A stretch of 64,000 nucleotides of DNA from an uncultured Poribacteria bacterium (lineage in GTDB: Bacteria; Poribacteria; WGA-4E; WGA-3G): contig OX639973.1 in the NCBI GenBank assembly GCA_951828385.1, positions 5,261,200 through 5,325,199 of the forward strand, read 5' to 3'. A program made the translations under genes and the position numbers. Shown one piece after another: positions 25,520 through 34,758 of this stretch; position 1 is the stretch's first letter; every line of letters begins with the position of its first letter. Below the pieces are notes generated by a model. That model had not been told where the DNA came from. It did no database searches and was given only the letters and a program-made list of their open reading frames with translations.

Positions 25520-28429
25520 ATGAAAAACGAAGATGTTAAGCTTATTCAACGTGTCCTTAGAGGTGACGATGACGCTTTTTCTCTGCTCGTGGGAAAATAT
25601 CAAAAACAGGTGCACGCGCTTGCATGGCGGAAAATCGGAGATTTTCATATCGCTGAAGAGATTACACAGGATACGTTCCTGAAAGCATACAAGCGATTGG
25701 CAACTCTGAAGGAGCCTCAACGTTTTGTGGGTTGGCTTTATGTGATTGCAGCGAACCTGTGCAGCTCATGGCTGCGTAAAAAGCGATTGCAGACACAGTC
25801 GTTGGAGCATCTGGAACAGGAAGACACGGATCAGTTAGAAAAAGCAGCGTACTCTGAGTTTGTTGTGGAAGAAAACGAACGTATATCTGGACAAACACAA
25901 CGCGATGTTGTCAAAAAACTACTGGCAAAACTACCGGAGAGTGAACGCACGATCATAACCCTACACTACTTCGGAGAGATGTCATGCACAGAGATGGGTG
26001 CGTTCTTAGGTATATCGGCAAATACGGTTAAGAGTCGCCTCCGCCGCGCACAGCAGCGTTTAAAGAAAGATGAACCGATGATTCGAGAGGCGTTAGACAA
26101 CTTCCAAGTCTCACCGAACCTCACGGAGAACGTCATGCGTGAGATTTCGCGTATTAAACCTGCTGCACCCTCCGGCAGTAAGCCATTTGTGCCGTGGGCA
26201 GTAGTAGCTGCTTCCACACTAACAGTTATGTTGCTCATGTTCGGTTTTGGAAATCACCAATACCTGACGCGTTTCCAGCAGCCCTACAGTTTCGATGCCA
26301 CCACAGAAATGACAGTTGAGATCGTTGACGCGCCTATAGTCGCGAACCTTGAATCCAAACTGGATGCGCGAAAGCAAATAGGAAGTGTCAACGCGCTTGA
26401 TAAGCGGAATCATCCACAACAACAACCGAATGATGCGCCCGCAGCAATAGCAGAGGCACAAGGAGACGAAACCGTGACAGATTATACACAATGGGAATTG
26501 CCTGAAAAGGCGAAAGCGCGTTTGGGAAAAGGTTGGATTAATGCGATTCAGTTTTCACCGGATGGCACACAACTCGCTGTTGGTGGTGGGATAGGTGTGT
26601 GGTTGTACGATGTAAGCACTGGTAAGGAAATATCGCTATTCCCGGGAATATGCAGATCCTTGGCATTTTCACCCGATGGTCGTTTCCTTGTCAATGGTGG
26701 AGATGATGCCACTACGTTGTGGGAGGTAACTACAGGTCGAAAAGTTACGCTACACGATCCGCTGCCTGCTACGTCTGTATTGTGGTTCTCTAAAGACAGC
26801 AAAACACTTGTCACGCTCAATGAATCAGGAGACACTATCTATTGGATAGATACAGATACCGGAAAGCGTAATGTTAAGAAGATTGAAAATCGACTTTATT
26901 CACATCCCCGTGAAGTCTACGCGCTCACACACGACAAAGTAGCGATAGCAGAAAAGAGTGGAATACTTGAGTTGTGGAACGCAAAGTCCGGTAAAAAAGT
27001 GTCTATACTCACAGGACCAGCAGAAAGGCTTCAAGCAGAGGGTGTTAACGGAATAGGTTTTAACCGTGTTATATCCTTGGCATTTTCACCCGATGGCACG
27101 CGCCTCGCCAGTGGAAAATTAGATAGAACCGTACGTTTATGGGATACTACAGGCAACAATGAACCTATCCTCCTCCAAAAACAATCGCTAAGTCCAGATC
27201 TGTTGCGATCCACTCAGGAGTTTGTTGATGGTCCAAATGTCCTGTTATTCTCTCCGGATGGAAAAACCCTTGCCTGTGGAGAAGGTCAGAATGTGAAATT
27301 ATGGGATATTACCACCGGTGAATTGATCACAACCTTTAGAGGGCATACCGGTCTTGTTGACAATTTAGCGTTTTCACCCGATGGCTCCATACTCGCGAGT
27401 GCAAGTGGAGATGGTACTGTCCTGTATTGGAATATCAATACAGGAGATCAGTTACCGCCAAAAATTGCAGAACACACCGATGAATTGGAAACAATAAGTT
27501 TCATGAAGGGTAGTTCCACGCTCGCCAGTGTCGCTTATAGCGGAATAATCACTTTATACGATTTGGAGACATCACAAAAAACCACACACCAAACTAAAAC
27601 CGCTTTTGAGAATACGAGGTACTGGTTAGAAGCCATCCCATTGGCGTTTTCTCCCGATGGGACAAAACTTGCCAGCAAGGGTATACTAAACACCCCGACT
27701 GAACCTCTCGGAACGACATCACGGATTCGCTTGATTGATGTCACCACCGGACGTGAATTGACCAGCTTGACGTATTCTAACGAAGATGTCACGCCAAATC
27801 TAACTTTTTCTCCAGATGGCAAAACGGTAGTGTTCAGTGCTCACAGTCATACCTACGGTAAAATTCGCTTGTGGAATACAGAAACAGATAAAACGCTTGA
27901 TATCCGTTTTTCAGATCAACCTGCATGGATCCGTGCTGCTGCCTTCTCTCCGGACGGGAACAAACTTGTAGCAGGAACCAGTGACGGAAAAGTTCAGATG
28001 TGGGATGCTAAAACTGGGGTTCACTTAACATCCTTCTTTGATAAGCAGCCTCAGAAATCTGGAGCCCTTATGAATTTGACATTCTCTTCAGATGGTGCTT
28101 TACTTGCTGTTGTGTATATGAGACAGATTCATCTGTTGGGGAGTCCGAAAATACCTCATTTTAAAGAAATTTCCTCTGAACCTGATCTGTTTTGGGATGG
28201 ATTGGTGTTTTCACCAGATAATACCTTGCTTATTCTCAGTCTGATTGGTGGTGGAATTCAATTACGAGATGTGACCACCGGTAAGGTTCTCAACACACTT
28301 GATGGACACACTGGCTCACCGAATGTGTTCTCATTTTCACCTGACGGTAAAACACTTGTTAGTGCAGGCGGTGATGGCACAATTCTTCTCTGGGATTGGG
28401 ATGAAGTCCTCAACGGTGCGGATCGGTAA
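25520..28429 (+). CDS. ECF sigma factor fused to a membrane-anchored 14-blade WD40 region
   Basis: A 969-residue fusion. Residues 10-90 are sigma region 2 (EEITQDTFLKAYKRL, FVGWLYVIAANL) and 125-185 are region 4 (LPESERTIITLHYFGEMSC, ISANTVKSRLRRA). A hydrophobic helix at about 223-244 (PWAVVAASTLTVMLLMFGF) follows, then a linker, then from about 320 a WD40 region with fourteen FSPDG-like motifs, probably two propellers. The likely topology puts the sigma part in the cytoplasm and the propellers outside. The WD40 part opens with DYTQWELPEKAKARLGKG, as in the lipoprotein at 1203-3167. It may be a one-piece signal receptor with no separate anti-sigma; release by proteolysis is an inference. A strong CCGGAGG site precedes the start. 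Confidence 0.92.
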   Translation: MKNEDVKLIQRVLRGDDDAFSLLVGKYQKQVHALAWRKIGDFHIAEEITQDTFLKAYKRLATLKEPQRFVGWLYVIAANLCSSWLRKKRLQTQSLEHLEQEDTDQLEKAAYSEFVVEENERISGQTQRDVVKKLLAKLPESERTIITLHYFGEMSCTEMGAFLGISANTVKSRLRRAQQRLKKDEPMIREALDNFQVSPNLTENVMREISRIKPAAPSGSKPFVPWAVVAASTLTVMLLMFGFGNHQYLTRFQQPYSFDATTEMTVEIVDAPIVANLESKLDARKQIGSVNALDKRNHPQQQPNDAPAAIAEAQGDETVTDYTQWELPEKAKARLGKGWINAIQFSPDGTQLAVGGGIGVWLYDVSTGKEISLFPGICRSLAFSPDGRFLVNGGDDATTLWEVTTGRKVTLHDPLPATSVLWFSKDSKTLVTLNESGDTIYWIDTDTGKRNVKKIENRLYSHPREVYALTHDKVAIAEKSGILELWNAKSGKKVSILTGPAERLQAEGVNGIGFNRVISLAFSPDGTRLASGKLDRTVRLWDTTGNNEPILLQKQSLSPDLLRSTQEFVDGPNVLLFSPDGKTLACGEGQNVKLWDITTGELITTFRGHTGLVDNLAFSPDGSILASASGDGTVLYWNINTGDQLPPKIAEHTDELETISFMKGSSTLASVAYSGIITLYDLETSQKTTHQTKTAFENTRYWLEAIPLAFSPDGTKLASKGILNTPTEPLGTTSRIRLIDVTTGRELTSLTYSNEDVTPNLTFSPDGKTVVFSAHSHTYGKIRLWNTETDKTLDIRFSDQPAWIRAAAFSPDGNKLVAGTSDGKVQMWDAKTGVHLTSFFDKQPQKSGALMNLTFSSDGALLAVVYMRQIHLLGSPKIPHFKEISSEPDLFWDGLVFSPDNTLLILSLIGGGIQLRDVTTGKVLNTLDGHTGSPNVFSFSPDGKTLVSAGGDGTILLWDWDEVLNGADR

Positions 28430-28447
28430 AAAATAAGCAGAGACACG

Positions 28448-29278
28448 TCACCGTTCTGATTTTAACCACTTCTGCACCCGCGCCAGCTTGTCAGGGGCGA
28501 TGTGAACCACATTATCATCTCTTGGAAATTCCCCGTTTTCGACATCGTATATATATTGCGATATCGCCTCAAAGGTAAGGTGGTCGTAATCCTGATAACG
28601 TCTGGCGTGTTTGAAGAGCGGACCGATGCCTAAAACATCATTGATGACGAGCACCTGTCCATCGCAATATCGACCAGCACCGATGCCGATGGTCGGAATA
28701 TCAACGGTCTCCGTGATGATTTGACTAACCTCTTCGGTGATTTTCTCAAGCACAATGAGTTTCGCACCCGCGTCTGCAAGGGCGGCAGCTGCTTCGATGA
28801 GCCGTTTCGCTTTAGCGAAAGTTTTTCCGTGCGTTGCTGCTTTACTACCGTGGATTTGCGGGTTATGACCGATGTGCGCGCAAACCTCTATATCCTGTTC
28901 GGTAAGTGCAGTAACAATCGGAACCTTTTCGATACCGCCTTCCAATTTTACACCATCTGCTCCATCAGATAAGAAGAGCTTGGCGTTAGTAACGGCTTGT
29001 TTTACATCGCGATCGGCAGCATAAGGCATATCGACAAGAAGATAGGCATCCGTCACACCGCGGCGTACGGCTCTGAGGTGATGAAGCATATCCACCATCG
29101 TCACCTCCGTCTCGCTTTTATAACCGAGGATGTTCGTGCCGACACTATCCCCAACAAAAACGATGTCGATCCCCGCCTCATCTTGTAGACAAGCAGTCGG
29201 ATAATCGTAACAGGTCAGCACGGTAATCGGTTGTCCTTCCCGTTTTTTACCGTGAAGGTAAGCGATGTCTTTCTTCAC
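28448..29278 (-). CDS. panB: Ketopantoate hydroxymethyltransferase (PanB)
   Basis: A 276-residue PanB, which adds a hydroxymethyl group from methylene-tetrahydrofolate to 2-oxoisovalerate in pantothenate synthesis. Family motifs are in order: LTCYDYPTACLQDEAGID, FVGDSVG, TVDMLHHLRAVRRG-like VTMVDML, GVKLEGG, HIGHNPQ and IGIGAGRYCDGQ. The family usually has LGLTPQ where this one has IGHNPQ, so some divergence is present. It converges on the sigma-WD40 gene with 18 bases between. It heads downstream of a nuclease-like gene and sucD on the minus strand. Confidence 0.9.
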   Translation of the reverse strand: MKKDIAYLHGKKREGQPITVLTCYDYPTACLQDEAGIDIVFVGDSVGTNILGYKSETEVTMVDMLHHLRAVRRGVTDAYLLVDMPYAADRDVKQAVTNAKLFLSDGADGVKLEGGIEKVPIVTALTEQDIEVCAHIGHNPQIHGSKAATHGKTFAKAKRLIEAAAALADAGAKLIVLEKITEEVSQIITETVDIPTIGIGAGRYCDGQVLVINDVLGIGPLFKHARRYQDYDHLTFEAISQYIYDVENGEFPRDDNVVHIAPDKLARVQKWLKSER

Positions 29279-29314
29279 AAATGCTCTCCAAACAAGATGC
29301 CAGGTAAATCCCAG

Positions 29315-29935
29315 CTAACTTTGCTTAACGCATGCCTCGCTTGCCGCTTTGAAGACAACATTAATCGCACCAAAAAGGCTCGGCAGATTATCCACGCTAA
29401 AACTCGTTCTGTTTCGGGTGAAGGCATCGCCAACGAGGTACCCAAATTGCCACCATGTTCCGTCGCTGACAATACCATATACAGGTACATCCGGATCGGC
29501 ATTGATTTTTTGTGCTGCCACCAACTCCGCTAAGCATTGTCCCCAGCCTTGTTCAAAATCATTTTTCTTCGCTTCAACGAACATTATCAAGGGTATACCG
29601 ACGACGAGCATCCCCAATTCCGAGCGTGTTGAGATAAAGTAATCCGGCGTGCCGCTGAGTGTTTCATCGTAGGTGATCGGTTTCTTTATCCAGAGGGCGT
29701 AATCTTCAGCATATGCTTTGTAAACCTCCCGCAGCACAGGAAAAATGACCGCTTCACATCGGGCACTTTCTGAAGCGAAAACGTCGATGTATTGCCGACT
29801 AAATGCTAATTCCTGCAAAAACTGTTCTGAGGGGGTGCTTGCGGTTTCTGCGACTGTGATAAAGTCGGTGTCGGTGTGTTTGATTCTAAATCTTTCCTGA
29901 ACTTCGGGGATCGCTTTGAAATCGCTGAATGCCAT
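29315..29935 (-). CDS. PD-(D/E)XK nuclease-like protein
   Basis: A 206-residue protein whose middle carries a restriction-endonuclease-like core: GTPDYFIS with the acidic Asp, then IMFVEAKKNDFEQGW with the E-x-K pair and a following helix containing Gln. This pattern is common in small stand-alone proteins of unknown role in cyanobacteria and related groups. The start ATG shares a base with the sucD stop (TAATG), so the two are translationally coupled, an odd pairing. Real nuclease activity is not shown by the sequence alone. Confidence 0.7.
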   Translation of the reverse strand: MAFSDFKAIPEVQERFRIKHTDTDFITVAETASTPSEQFLQELAFSRQYIDVFASESARCEAVIFPVLREVYKAYAEDYALWIKKPITYDETLSGTPDYFISTRSELGMLVVGIPLIMFVEAKKNDFEQGWGQCLAELVAAQKINADPDVPVYGIVSDGTWWQFGYLVGDAFTRNRTSFSVDNLPSLFGAINVVFKAASEACVKQS

Positions 29936-30861
29936 TATGCTTTCCCTCCAATGTGTTCGGTTAAAGTAGCTGCTACGGTTTCACCAATAGTAGCAAGACT
30001 ATCAGCAACGGTAATCCCGGCATCCTTAAGTGCCTGAATTTTGTCCGCAGCGGTACCTTGTCCACCAGAGATAATCGCACCGGCGTGTCCCATCCGTTTA
30101 CCCGGTGGTGCCGTCTGCCCAGCGATAAATCCGACAACAGGCTTCGTCATCTCGTTTTGCACGAACGCCGCTGCCGTTTCTTCAGCCGTTCCGCCGATTT
30201 CACCGATTAACACAACGGCGTGTGTATCGTCGTCTGCTTCAAAAAGTTTCAGGACATCAACGAAGTTTGTCCCAATCACCGGATCGCCACCGATACCGAC
30301 ACAGGTGGATTGCCCGATGCCGAGTCGCTTCAGTTGGTAGGCAGCTTCGTATGTTAGCGTTCCGCTTCGGGAGACGATACCAACGTTGCCCGGAGTATAT
30401 GCGAACTCAGGCATCACACCGATTTTGCATTCGCCGGGTGTAATAATACCCGGACAGTTCGGACCGATGAGCCGCGGAGGACCGTTCGGGATGATAAACG
30501 GATTGTCAAAATTGCCTGTCTTCAAGTACGCTTTCGCCTTAACCATATCAAGGACCGGGATATGTTCAGATATACAGACGATAAGCGACACCCCAGCCGC
30601 CGCTGCTTCCATGACAGAGTCTGCAGCGTTGAAGCGTGCCGGAACGAAAATCAGTGATGTGTCTGCTCCAGTTTCCGCAACGCCTTCCGCCACGGTGTCA
30701 AACACCGGAATACCGTTCACATCGGTTCCACCTCTACCCGGAACCGCACCAGCAACAATTTGTGTGCCGTAAGCCGCGCACTGCTCCGTATGAAAACGTC
30801 CTGAACGACCCGTGATGCCTTGAACAATCACTTTTGTATTTTTATTAACAAGTATACTCAT
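29935..30861 (-). CDS. sucD: Succinate-CoA ligase, ADP-forming, alpha subunit
   Basis: A 308-residue SucD, which carries the phosphohistidine during the conversion of succinyl-CoA and ADP or GDP to succinate and ATP or GTP. The CoA-binding [11 protein letters not shown] motif, [13 protein letters not shown] and the catalytic [10 protein letters not shown] (His in GHAGA) are all present. ATG 30861 is chosen over the ATG at 30873 by homology of the N-terminus ([17 protein letters not shown]). Its partner sucC lies 4 kb upstream on the same strand, with pgk, proS and a coiled-coil gene between. Confidence 0.95.
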   Translation of the reverse strand: MSILVNKNTKVIVQGITGRSGRFHTEQCAAYGTQIVAGAVPGRGGTDVNGIPVFDTVAEGVAETGADTSLIFVPARFNAADSVMEAAAAGVSLIVCISEHIPVLDMVKAKAYLKTGNFDNPFIIPNGPPRLIGPNCPGIITPGECKIGVMPEFAYTPGNVGIVSRSGTLTYEAAYQLKRLGIGQSTCVGIGGDPVIGTNFVDVLKLFEADDDTHAVVLIGEIGGTAEETAAAFVQNEMTKPVVGFIAGQTAPPGKRMGHAGAIISGGQGTAADKIQALKDAGITVADSLATIGETVAATLTEHIGGKA

Positions 30862-30897
30862 TTGATTTCTCACAATTGAAAGTAACTTAGGATGTGT

Positions 30898-31314
30898 TTA
30901 CATTTTGGGACCGGAATCGCGTTCTTGTTTAAGTCTTTCTATCTCTTGTTGCAACGCCTCAATTCGTTGGTCTTGTGCGCGCATCTCTTTTCCTTGTCTT
31001 GCAACAAGGATTTGCGGCAACCCAACAGCCACAGCAATCAAAGCAACCAGGGCAATTACAAACCCATATACCTGTGTCAGTCGTCCATCTAAAGCCTTTA
31101 TTTGCCCGGTTACCCTTTCATCTAAAGCCTTTATTTGCCCGGTTAACTTTGCGTCTAAAGCGTTGATTTTTAAATCAACATATTCCTTAATCCGAGTTTC
31201 AGATGCCTGAATAAGTTTGTCTATTTTTTGAAGATCGGATTGTGTGAGTTCTACGAATGCGTTAGTGGTTAGAATTAGAAAACAGATCGCAAGAAGTAAC
31301 ACCTTCTTTTTCAT
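30898..31314 (-). CDS. Small membrane protein with flanking coiled coils
   Basis: A 138-residue protein: a signal-like N-terminus (KKKVLLLAICFLILTTNAF), a coiled coil with repeated (T)GQIKALDxR(V/L)T units, a membrane helix (YGFVIALVALIAVAVGLP), and a second charged coiled coil to the end. The layout resembles small membrane-bound coiled-coil proteins of unknown function. It lies between proS and sucD on the same strand, 36 bases from sucD. Confidence 0.65.
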   Translation of the reverse strand: MKKKVLLLAICFLILTTNAFVELTQSDLQKIDKLIQASETRIKEYVDLKINALDAKLTGQIKALDERVTGQIKALDGRLTQVYGFVIALVALIAVAVGLPQILVARQGKEMRAQDQRIEALQQEIERLKQERDSGPKM

Positions 31315-31354
31315 TTGACATCTTCTTCAATAATTGTCCAAACGATAGTTTATG

Positions 31355-32791
31355 TTAGTATGCACGAGCAAAGACTGCAATGTCTTCCGCAGATTTCCCG
31401 CAGACAATACACGCACCATCACCCTCCGGTTGTTCCATCGGGATACATCGGATAGTCGCTTGTGTTTCTTCACTGACCTGATCTTCACATGCTGCGTCTC
31501 CGCACCAGCGTGCGCGCGCGAACCCGTCCTCAATGACTTCTTTGAAGACATCGTAGGTATCCGGTTCAAAAGTATTCGCATCCCGAAATTCTGTTGCCCG
31601 TTTCAGCATATCCGCTTGAATCGTCTCAAGCATCTGTGTTACCGTCTCCGCAACGTTATCTATCGGTACAAACGTTTTACCTTCTTTGCCCGGTATATCG
31701 CGCCGTGCAAGAACGACCTGCTGGTTGCTCAGATCCCGGGGACCGATCTCAATACGCAATGGAACGCCTTTGAGTTCCCATTCGTTAAACCGCCAACCGG
31801 GTGAATAGTCGAACCTATCGTCAACGTGATAGCGGACACCGTCCAAGGTCTCACAAATGCCGTCAACGGCTTGCATGACCGCCTGCTTATCATCCTCTCT
31901 ATTCTTCGGAACGATGGGCACAATGACGAGTTGCGTAGGTGCCAACCTCGGCGGTAGGACCAACCCTTGATCATCGCCATGCGTCATGATAATCGCGCCG
32001 ATCATCCGCGTGCTGACCCCCCAACTCGTTGTCCAACAATGCTGTTGTTTCTGATTCGCATCGAGATATTGAATCTCAAACGCTTTGGCGAAGTTTTGCC
32101 CGAGGTCGTGTGATGTACCCGCTTGGAGGGCACGTTTATCGCCCATCATTGCCTCAATGGTATAAGAGGTCAGCGCACCGGGGAACTTTTCGCTTTCGCT
32201 CTTGCGTCCAGGGATAACAGGTATCGCGGCTTCATTGACCGCAAAATCGGTATACAGATCCAGAATACAGAGGGTCTCCTCTTCCGCTTCCGCGTGTGTA
32301 GCGTGAGCCGTATGCCCTTCCTGCCAGTAGAATTCCATCGTTCTGAGGAAAAGACGCGTACGCGGCTCCCAGCGCACAACGTTTGCCCACTGATTGATAA
32401 GCACGGGTAGGTCGCGATAAGACTGGATCCACTGGCTATACATATACCCGATAATGGTTTCAGATGTCGGACGCACCACGAGCGGCTCCTCCAACTTTTT
32501 CCCACCACCGTGTGTGACAACAGCGAGTTCCGGTTTGAAGCCCTCGACGTGTTCCGCCTCTTTCTCAATAAAGCTCATCGGAATAAAGAGCGGAAAAGCA
32601 GCGTTTTGGTGTCCTGTCGCCTTGAAACGGATATCCAACTGTTCCTTGACGTTCTCCCAGAGTGCATAACCGTAGGGACGCACCACCATGCAGCCCCGCA
32701 CGGGCGCATAGTCTGCCATCTCCGCTTGACGGATGACCTGGGTATACCATTTTGCGTAGTCTTCACTACGGGGAACTATTTTATCAAACAT
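31355..32791 (-). CDS. proS: Prolyl-tRNA synthetase, archaeal/eukaryotic type
   Basis: A 478-residue class II synthetase that charges tRNA-Pro. The N-terminus (SEDYAKWYTQVIRQAEMADYAPVRG, shown in parts) and short length without the bacterial editing insertion mark the type 3 form, as in archaea, eukaryotes and some bacteria. Motif 2 (RTRLFLRTMEFYWQEGHTAH) and motif 3 (GASWG-like TTSWGVSTRMIGAIIMTHGDD) are clear, and the C-terminal zinc-type domain with late Cys residues ends in a Tyr. The start ATG 32791 has no strong ribosome site. Confidence 0.93.
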   Translation of the reverse strand: MFDKIVPRSEDYAKWYTQVIRQAEMADYAPVRGCMVVRPYGYALWENVKEQLDIRFKATGHQNAAFPLFIPMSFIEKEAEHVEGFKPELAVVTHGGGKKLEEPLVVRPTSETIIGYMYSQWIQSYRDLPVLINQWANVVRWEPRTRLFLRTMEFYWQEGHTAHATHAEAEEETLCILDLYTDFAVNEAAIPVIPGRKSESEKFPGALTSYTIEAMMGDKRALQAGTSHDLGQNFAKAFEIQYLDANQKQQHCWTTSWGVSTRMIGAIIMTHGDDQGLVLPPRLAPTQLVIVPIVPKNREDDKQAVMQAVDGICETLDGVRYHVDDRFDYSPGWRFNEWELKGVPLRIEIGPRDLSNQQVVLARRDIPGKEGKTFVPIDNVAETVTQMLETIQADMLKRATEFRDANTFEPDTYDVFKEVIEDGFARARWCGDAACEDQVSEETQATIRCIPMEQPEGDGACIVCGKSAEDIAVFARAY

Positions 32792-32949
32792 ATTTTTAAT
32801 TATTTAATCTGCTCACCGTTCCACTTCGTTTCACGGTGGTTTTCGGTTAATTCTAACTACCTTTGGATTACGGGTATTCGGTCGTAAAGCCCAATGCTTT
32901 AGCTTTGGGATATAAGACCGCAAACACCTTAATTCCCCCAAGAAAGATT

Positions 32950-32978
32950 TGACATTCACCTAAAAATGTAGTACAATT
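32950..32978 (+). promoter_or_regulatory. Near-consensus sigma-70 promoter of an orphan RNA
   Basis: TTGACA at 32950-32955, exactly 17 bases, then TACAAT at 32973-32978. The transcript would start about 32985, just before the left-end hairpin, and run through the structured element. Confidence 0.75.
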
Positions 32979-32984
32979 AATATC

Positions 32985-33360
32985 AGCACTTGGTTAGGAT
33001 TTTCACCTCTCTCTATCTTTGAGAGAGTCCTAACCGACCTCGTGAAAAGGGTCTTAAGTGCGAAGTGCGACACCACTGAAAACATGTATCGGGCAGCTCA
33101 GGCGTAATTGAGCGAAAGCTTGGATCGGAGCAGAGGTGAAAGTCTGCACGTTGTATTGCTGCCCACTTTTCAACTTTTCTATCCATTTTGGATAGAGGTA
33201 GGCGGGGATAGCCAAGAATGTTTGCCTTGATATGCCTATCGGGATTTTTCACCTGATAGGGAATCGCCTACTGGTGGAGCGAAAATAAGACGGTCTACTC
33301 TCAGAGAAAACCGCAGTCGCTACGAAGCCGAAGCCCCTACCTTTAGGTAGTGGGTGCTAT
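32985..33360 (+). ncRNA. Structured non-autonomous IS200/IS605 element (omega-RNA-like)
   Basis: This part of the 586-base gap between proS and pgk has no gene but many paired arms: GGTTAGGA/TCCTAACC (32993/33028), GGGCAGC/GCTGCCC (33091/33158) enclosing two hairpins with 8-base loops (GCTCA/TGAGC, GCAGA/TCTGC), TCTATCC/GGATAGA (33178/33190), and GTAGGCG/CGCCTAC (33198/33265) enclosing CCTATC/GATAGG. The 3' end (33275-33357), including TAAGACG, GCTACGAAGC and the CCCCTACC-TTTA-GGTAGTGGG hairpin, matches the right end of the TnpB element at 5.65-5.73 kb. It is therefore a derivative lacking tnpB, with its own promoter. It may supply a guide RNA in trans. Confidence 0.75.
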
Positions 33361-33377
33361 CACTGACTTTAGAACAC

Positions 33378-34577
33378 TCACTCACTTACTGAATCCGTTA
33401 AAGCGACGATACCGGGGAGTGGCTTGCCTTCTAAAAACTCTAAGGAGGCACCGCCTCCCGTTGAAATATGCGTCATCCGATCTGCGACACCGGCTTGTTG
33501 TATCGCTGCGACACAATCACCGCCACCGATAATGCTCACCGATTCCGAATCTGCAATCTGTTTTGCCACTGCAATTGTGCCTTGTGCAAACTGCTCGAAT
33601 TCGTAGACACCTAAGGGACCGTTCCATACCACTGTTTGCGCCGTTCCGATCTGTTCACCAAACACTGATACAGTTTCGGGACCGATGTCTAATCCCTGCC
33701 ATCCGTCCGGAATATACCCTTTACCAACGACCTGAGCCTCCGTTTCGGGAGCAAAGTCTCGTCCGACAACGTGGTCTACGGGTAGTAAAACTGTCTCTGA
33801 GAAGTCTGGCCTTTCAACCAATGATTTTGCAACGTCAAGTTTCTCGGCTTCGAGAAGCGAATCCCCGATATTTAACCCCATCGCTGACAGAAAAGTGTAT
33901 GCCATACCGCCACCGATGAGCAGCTTATCCACCTGTTCAAGGAGCGTTTCAATGAGTGTAATTTTGTCAGATATCTTCGCACCGCCGAGAATAGCGACAT
34001 AAGGACGCACAGGGGGTTCGAGGCTTGTACTGAGATAATAAATTTCGCGTGCCATCAAGAAGCCCGCGACACACGGATTGAGATAATGCGTTACGCCCTC
34101 AGTTGAAGCGTGTGCACGGTGTGCGGTGCCGAAGGCATCGTTGACATAGACATCTGCAAGCGAAGCGAGTTGTTGAGCAAATGCTGCGTCGTTTTCGGTC
34201 TCTTCAGCATAGAAGCGAACATTCTCAAGGAGCAGCACCTCACCATTACGTAAAGACGCAACGGCACTTTGCACGGATTCACCAACACAATCGTTGACGT
34301 GTGCGACGCGCGTGCCAAGTTTTCGACTCAAAGCCACAGCGATCGGTTCGGTAGAAAGCGTTTCCCTGTCGGCTGCCGAACCCACTTCCGGTCTGCCTAA
34401 GTGTGTCACCAAAATGATTCTGGCATCTGCGTTGATGAGTGCAAGGAGCGTCGGCAAAGCAGCAGTAATACGCGTTTCGTCTGTAATCTTCCCAGCTACC
34501 ATCGGAACATTGAAGTCCACCCGTACGAGAACGCGTTTTCCGGTAACGTCTATGTCCTTTAATTCAAGTTTATCCAT
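33378..34577 (-). CDS. pgk: Phosphoglycerate kinase
   Basis: A 399-residue PGK, which transfers a phosphate between 1,3-bisphosphoglycerate and ADP in glycolysis. Motifs are in place: RVLVRVDFNVP, VTHLGRP, LLENVRFY, DAFGTAHRAHAST, AILGGAKISDK, the GGGMAYTFL stretch and the late SIIGGGDCVAA and STGGGASLEFLEG nucleotide loops. The length is normal for a bacterial enzyme. A dispersed AGTTATCAGTT repeat follows its start codon region upstream (34580-34640). Confidence 0.97.
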   Translation of the reverse strand: MDKLELKDIDVTGKRVLVRVDFNVPMVAGKITDETRITAALPTLLALINADARIILVTHLGRPEVGSAADRETLSTEPIAVALSRKLGTRVAHVNDCVGESVQSAVASLRNGEVLLLENVRFYAEETENDAAFAQQLASLADVYVNDAFGTAHRAHASTEGVTHYLNPCVAGFLMAREIYYLSTSLEPPVRPYVAILGGAKISDKITLIETLLEQVDKLLIGGGMAYTFLSAMGLNIGDSLLEAEKLDVAKSLVERPDFSETVLLPVDHVVGRDFAPETEAQVVGKGYIPDGWQGLDIGPETVSVFGEQIGTAQTVVWNGPLGVYEFEQFAQGTIAVAKQIADSESVSIIGGGDCVAAIQQAGVADRMTHISTGGGASLEFLEGKPLPGIVALTDSVSE

Positions 34578-34758
34578 ATTTTTTAGAAGTTGTCAGTTAT
34601 CAGTTAACAGTTGCCAGTAACCGTCAGTAACGGATAGGGTGCTCGCAAGGACGTAAACCGTTAACACCGCCTACTGATAATTGAAAACTGAAGACGCTTT
34701 ACCTGTCGAAAACCAGTTCCTCTCAATTCAAACGGTTATGTCGCCAATTGCGTTATTT

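Noticed and set aside
32985-33360. Group II intron or known riboswitch
   Set aside because: No domain V, no intron-encoded protein, and the 3' end matches an IS200/IS605 right end instead.
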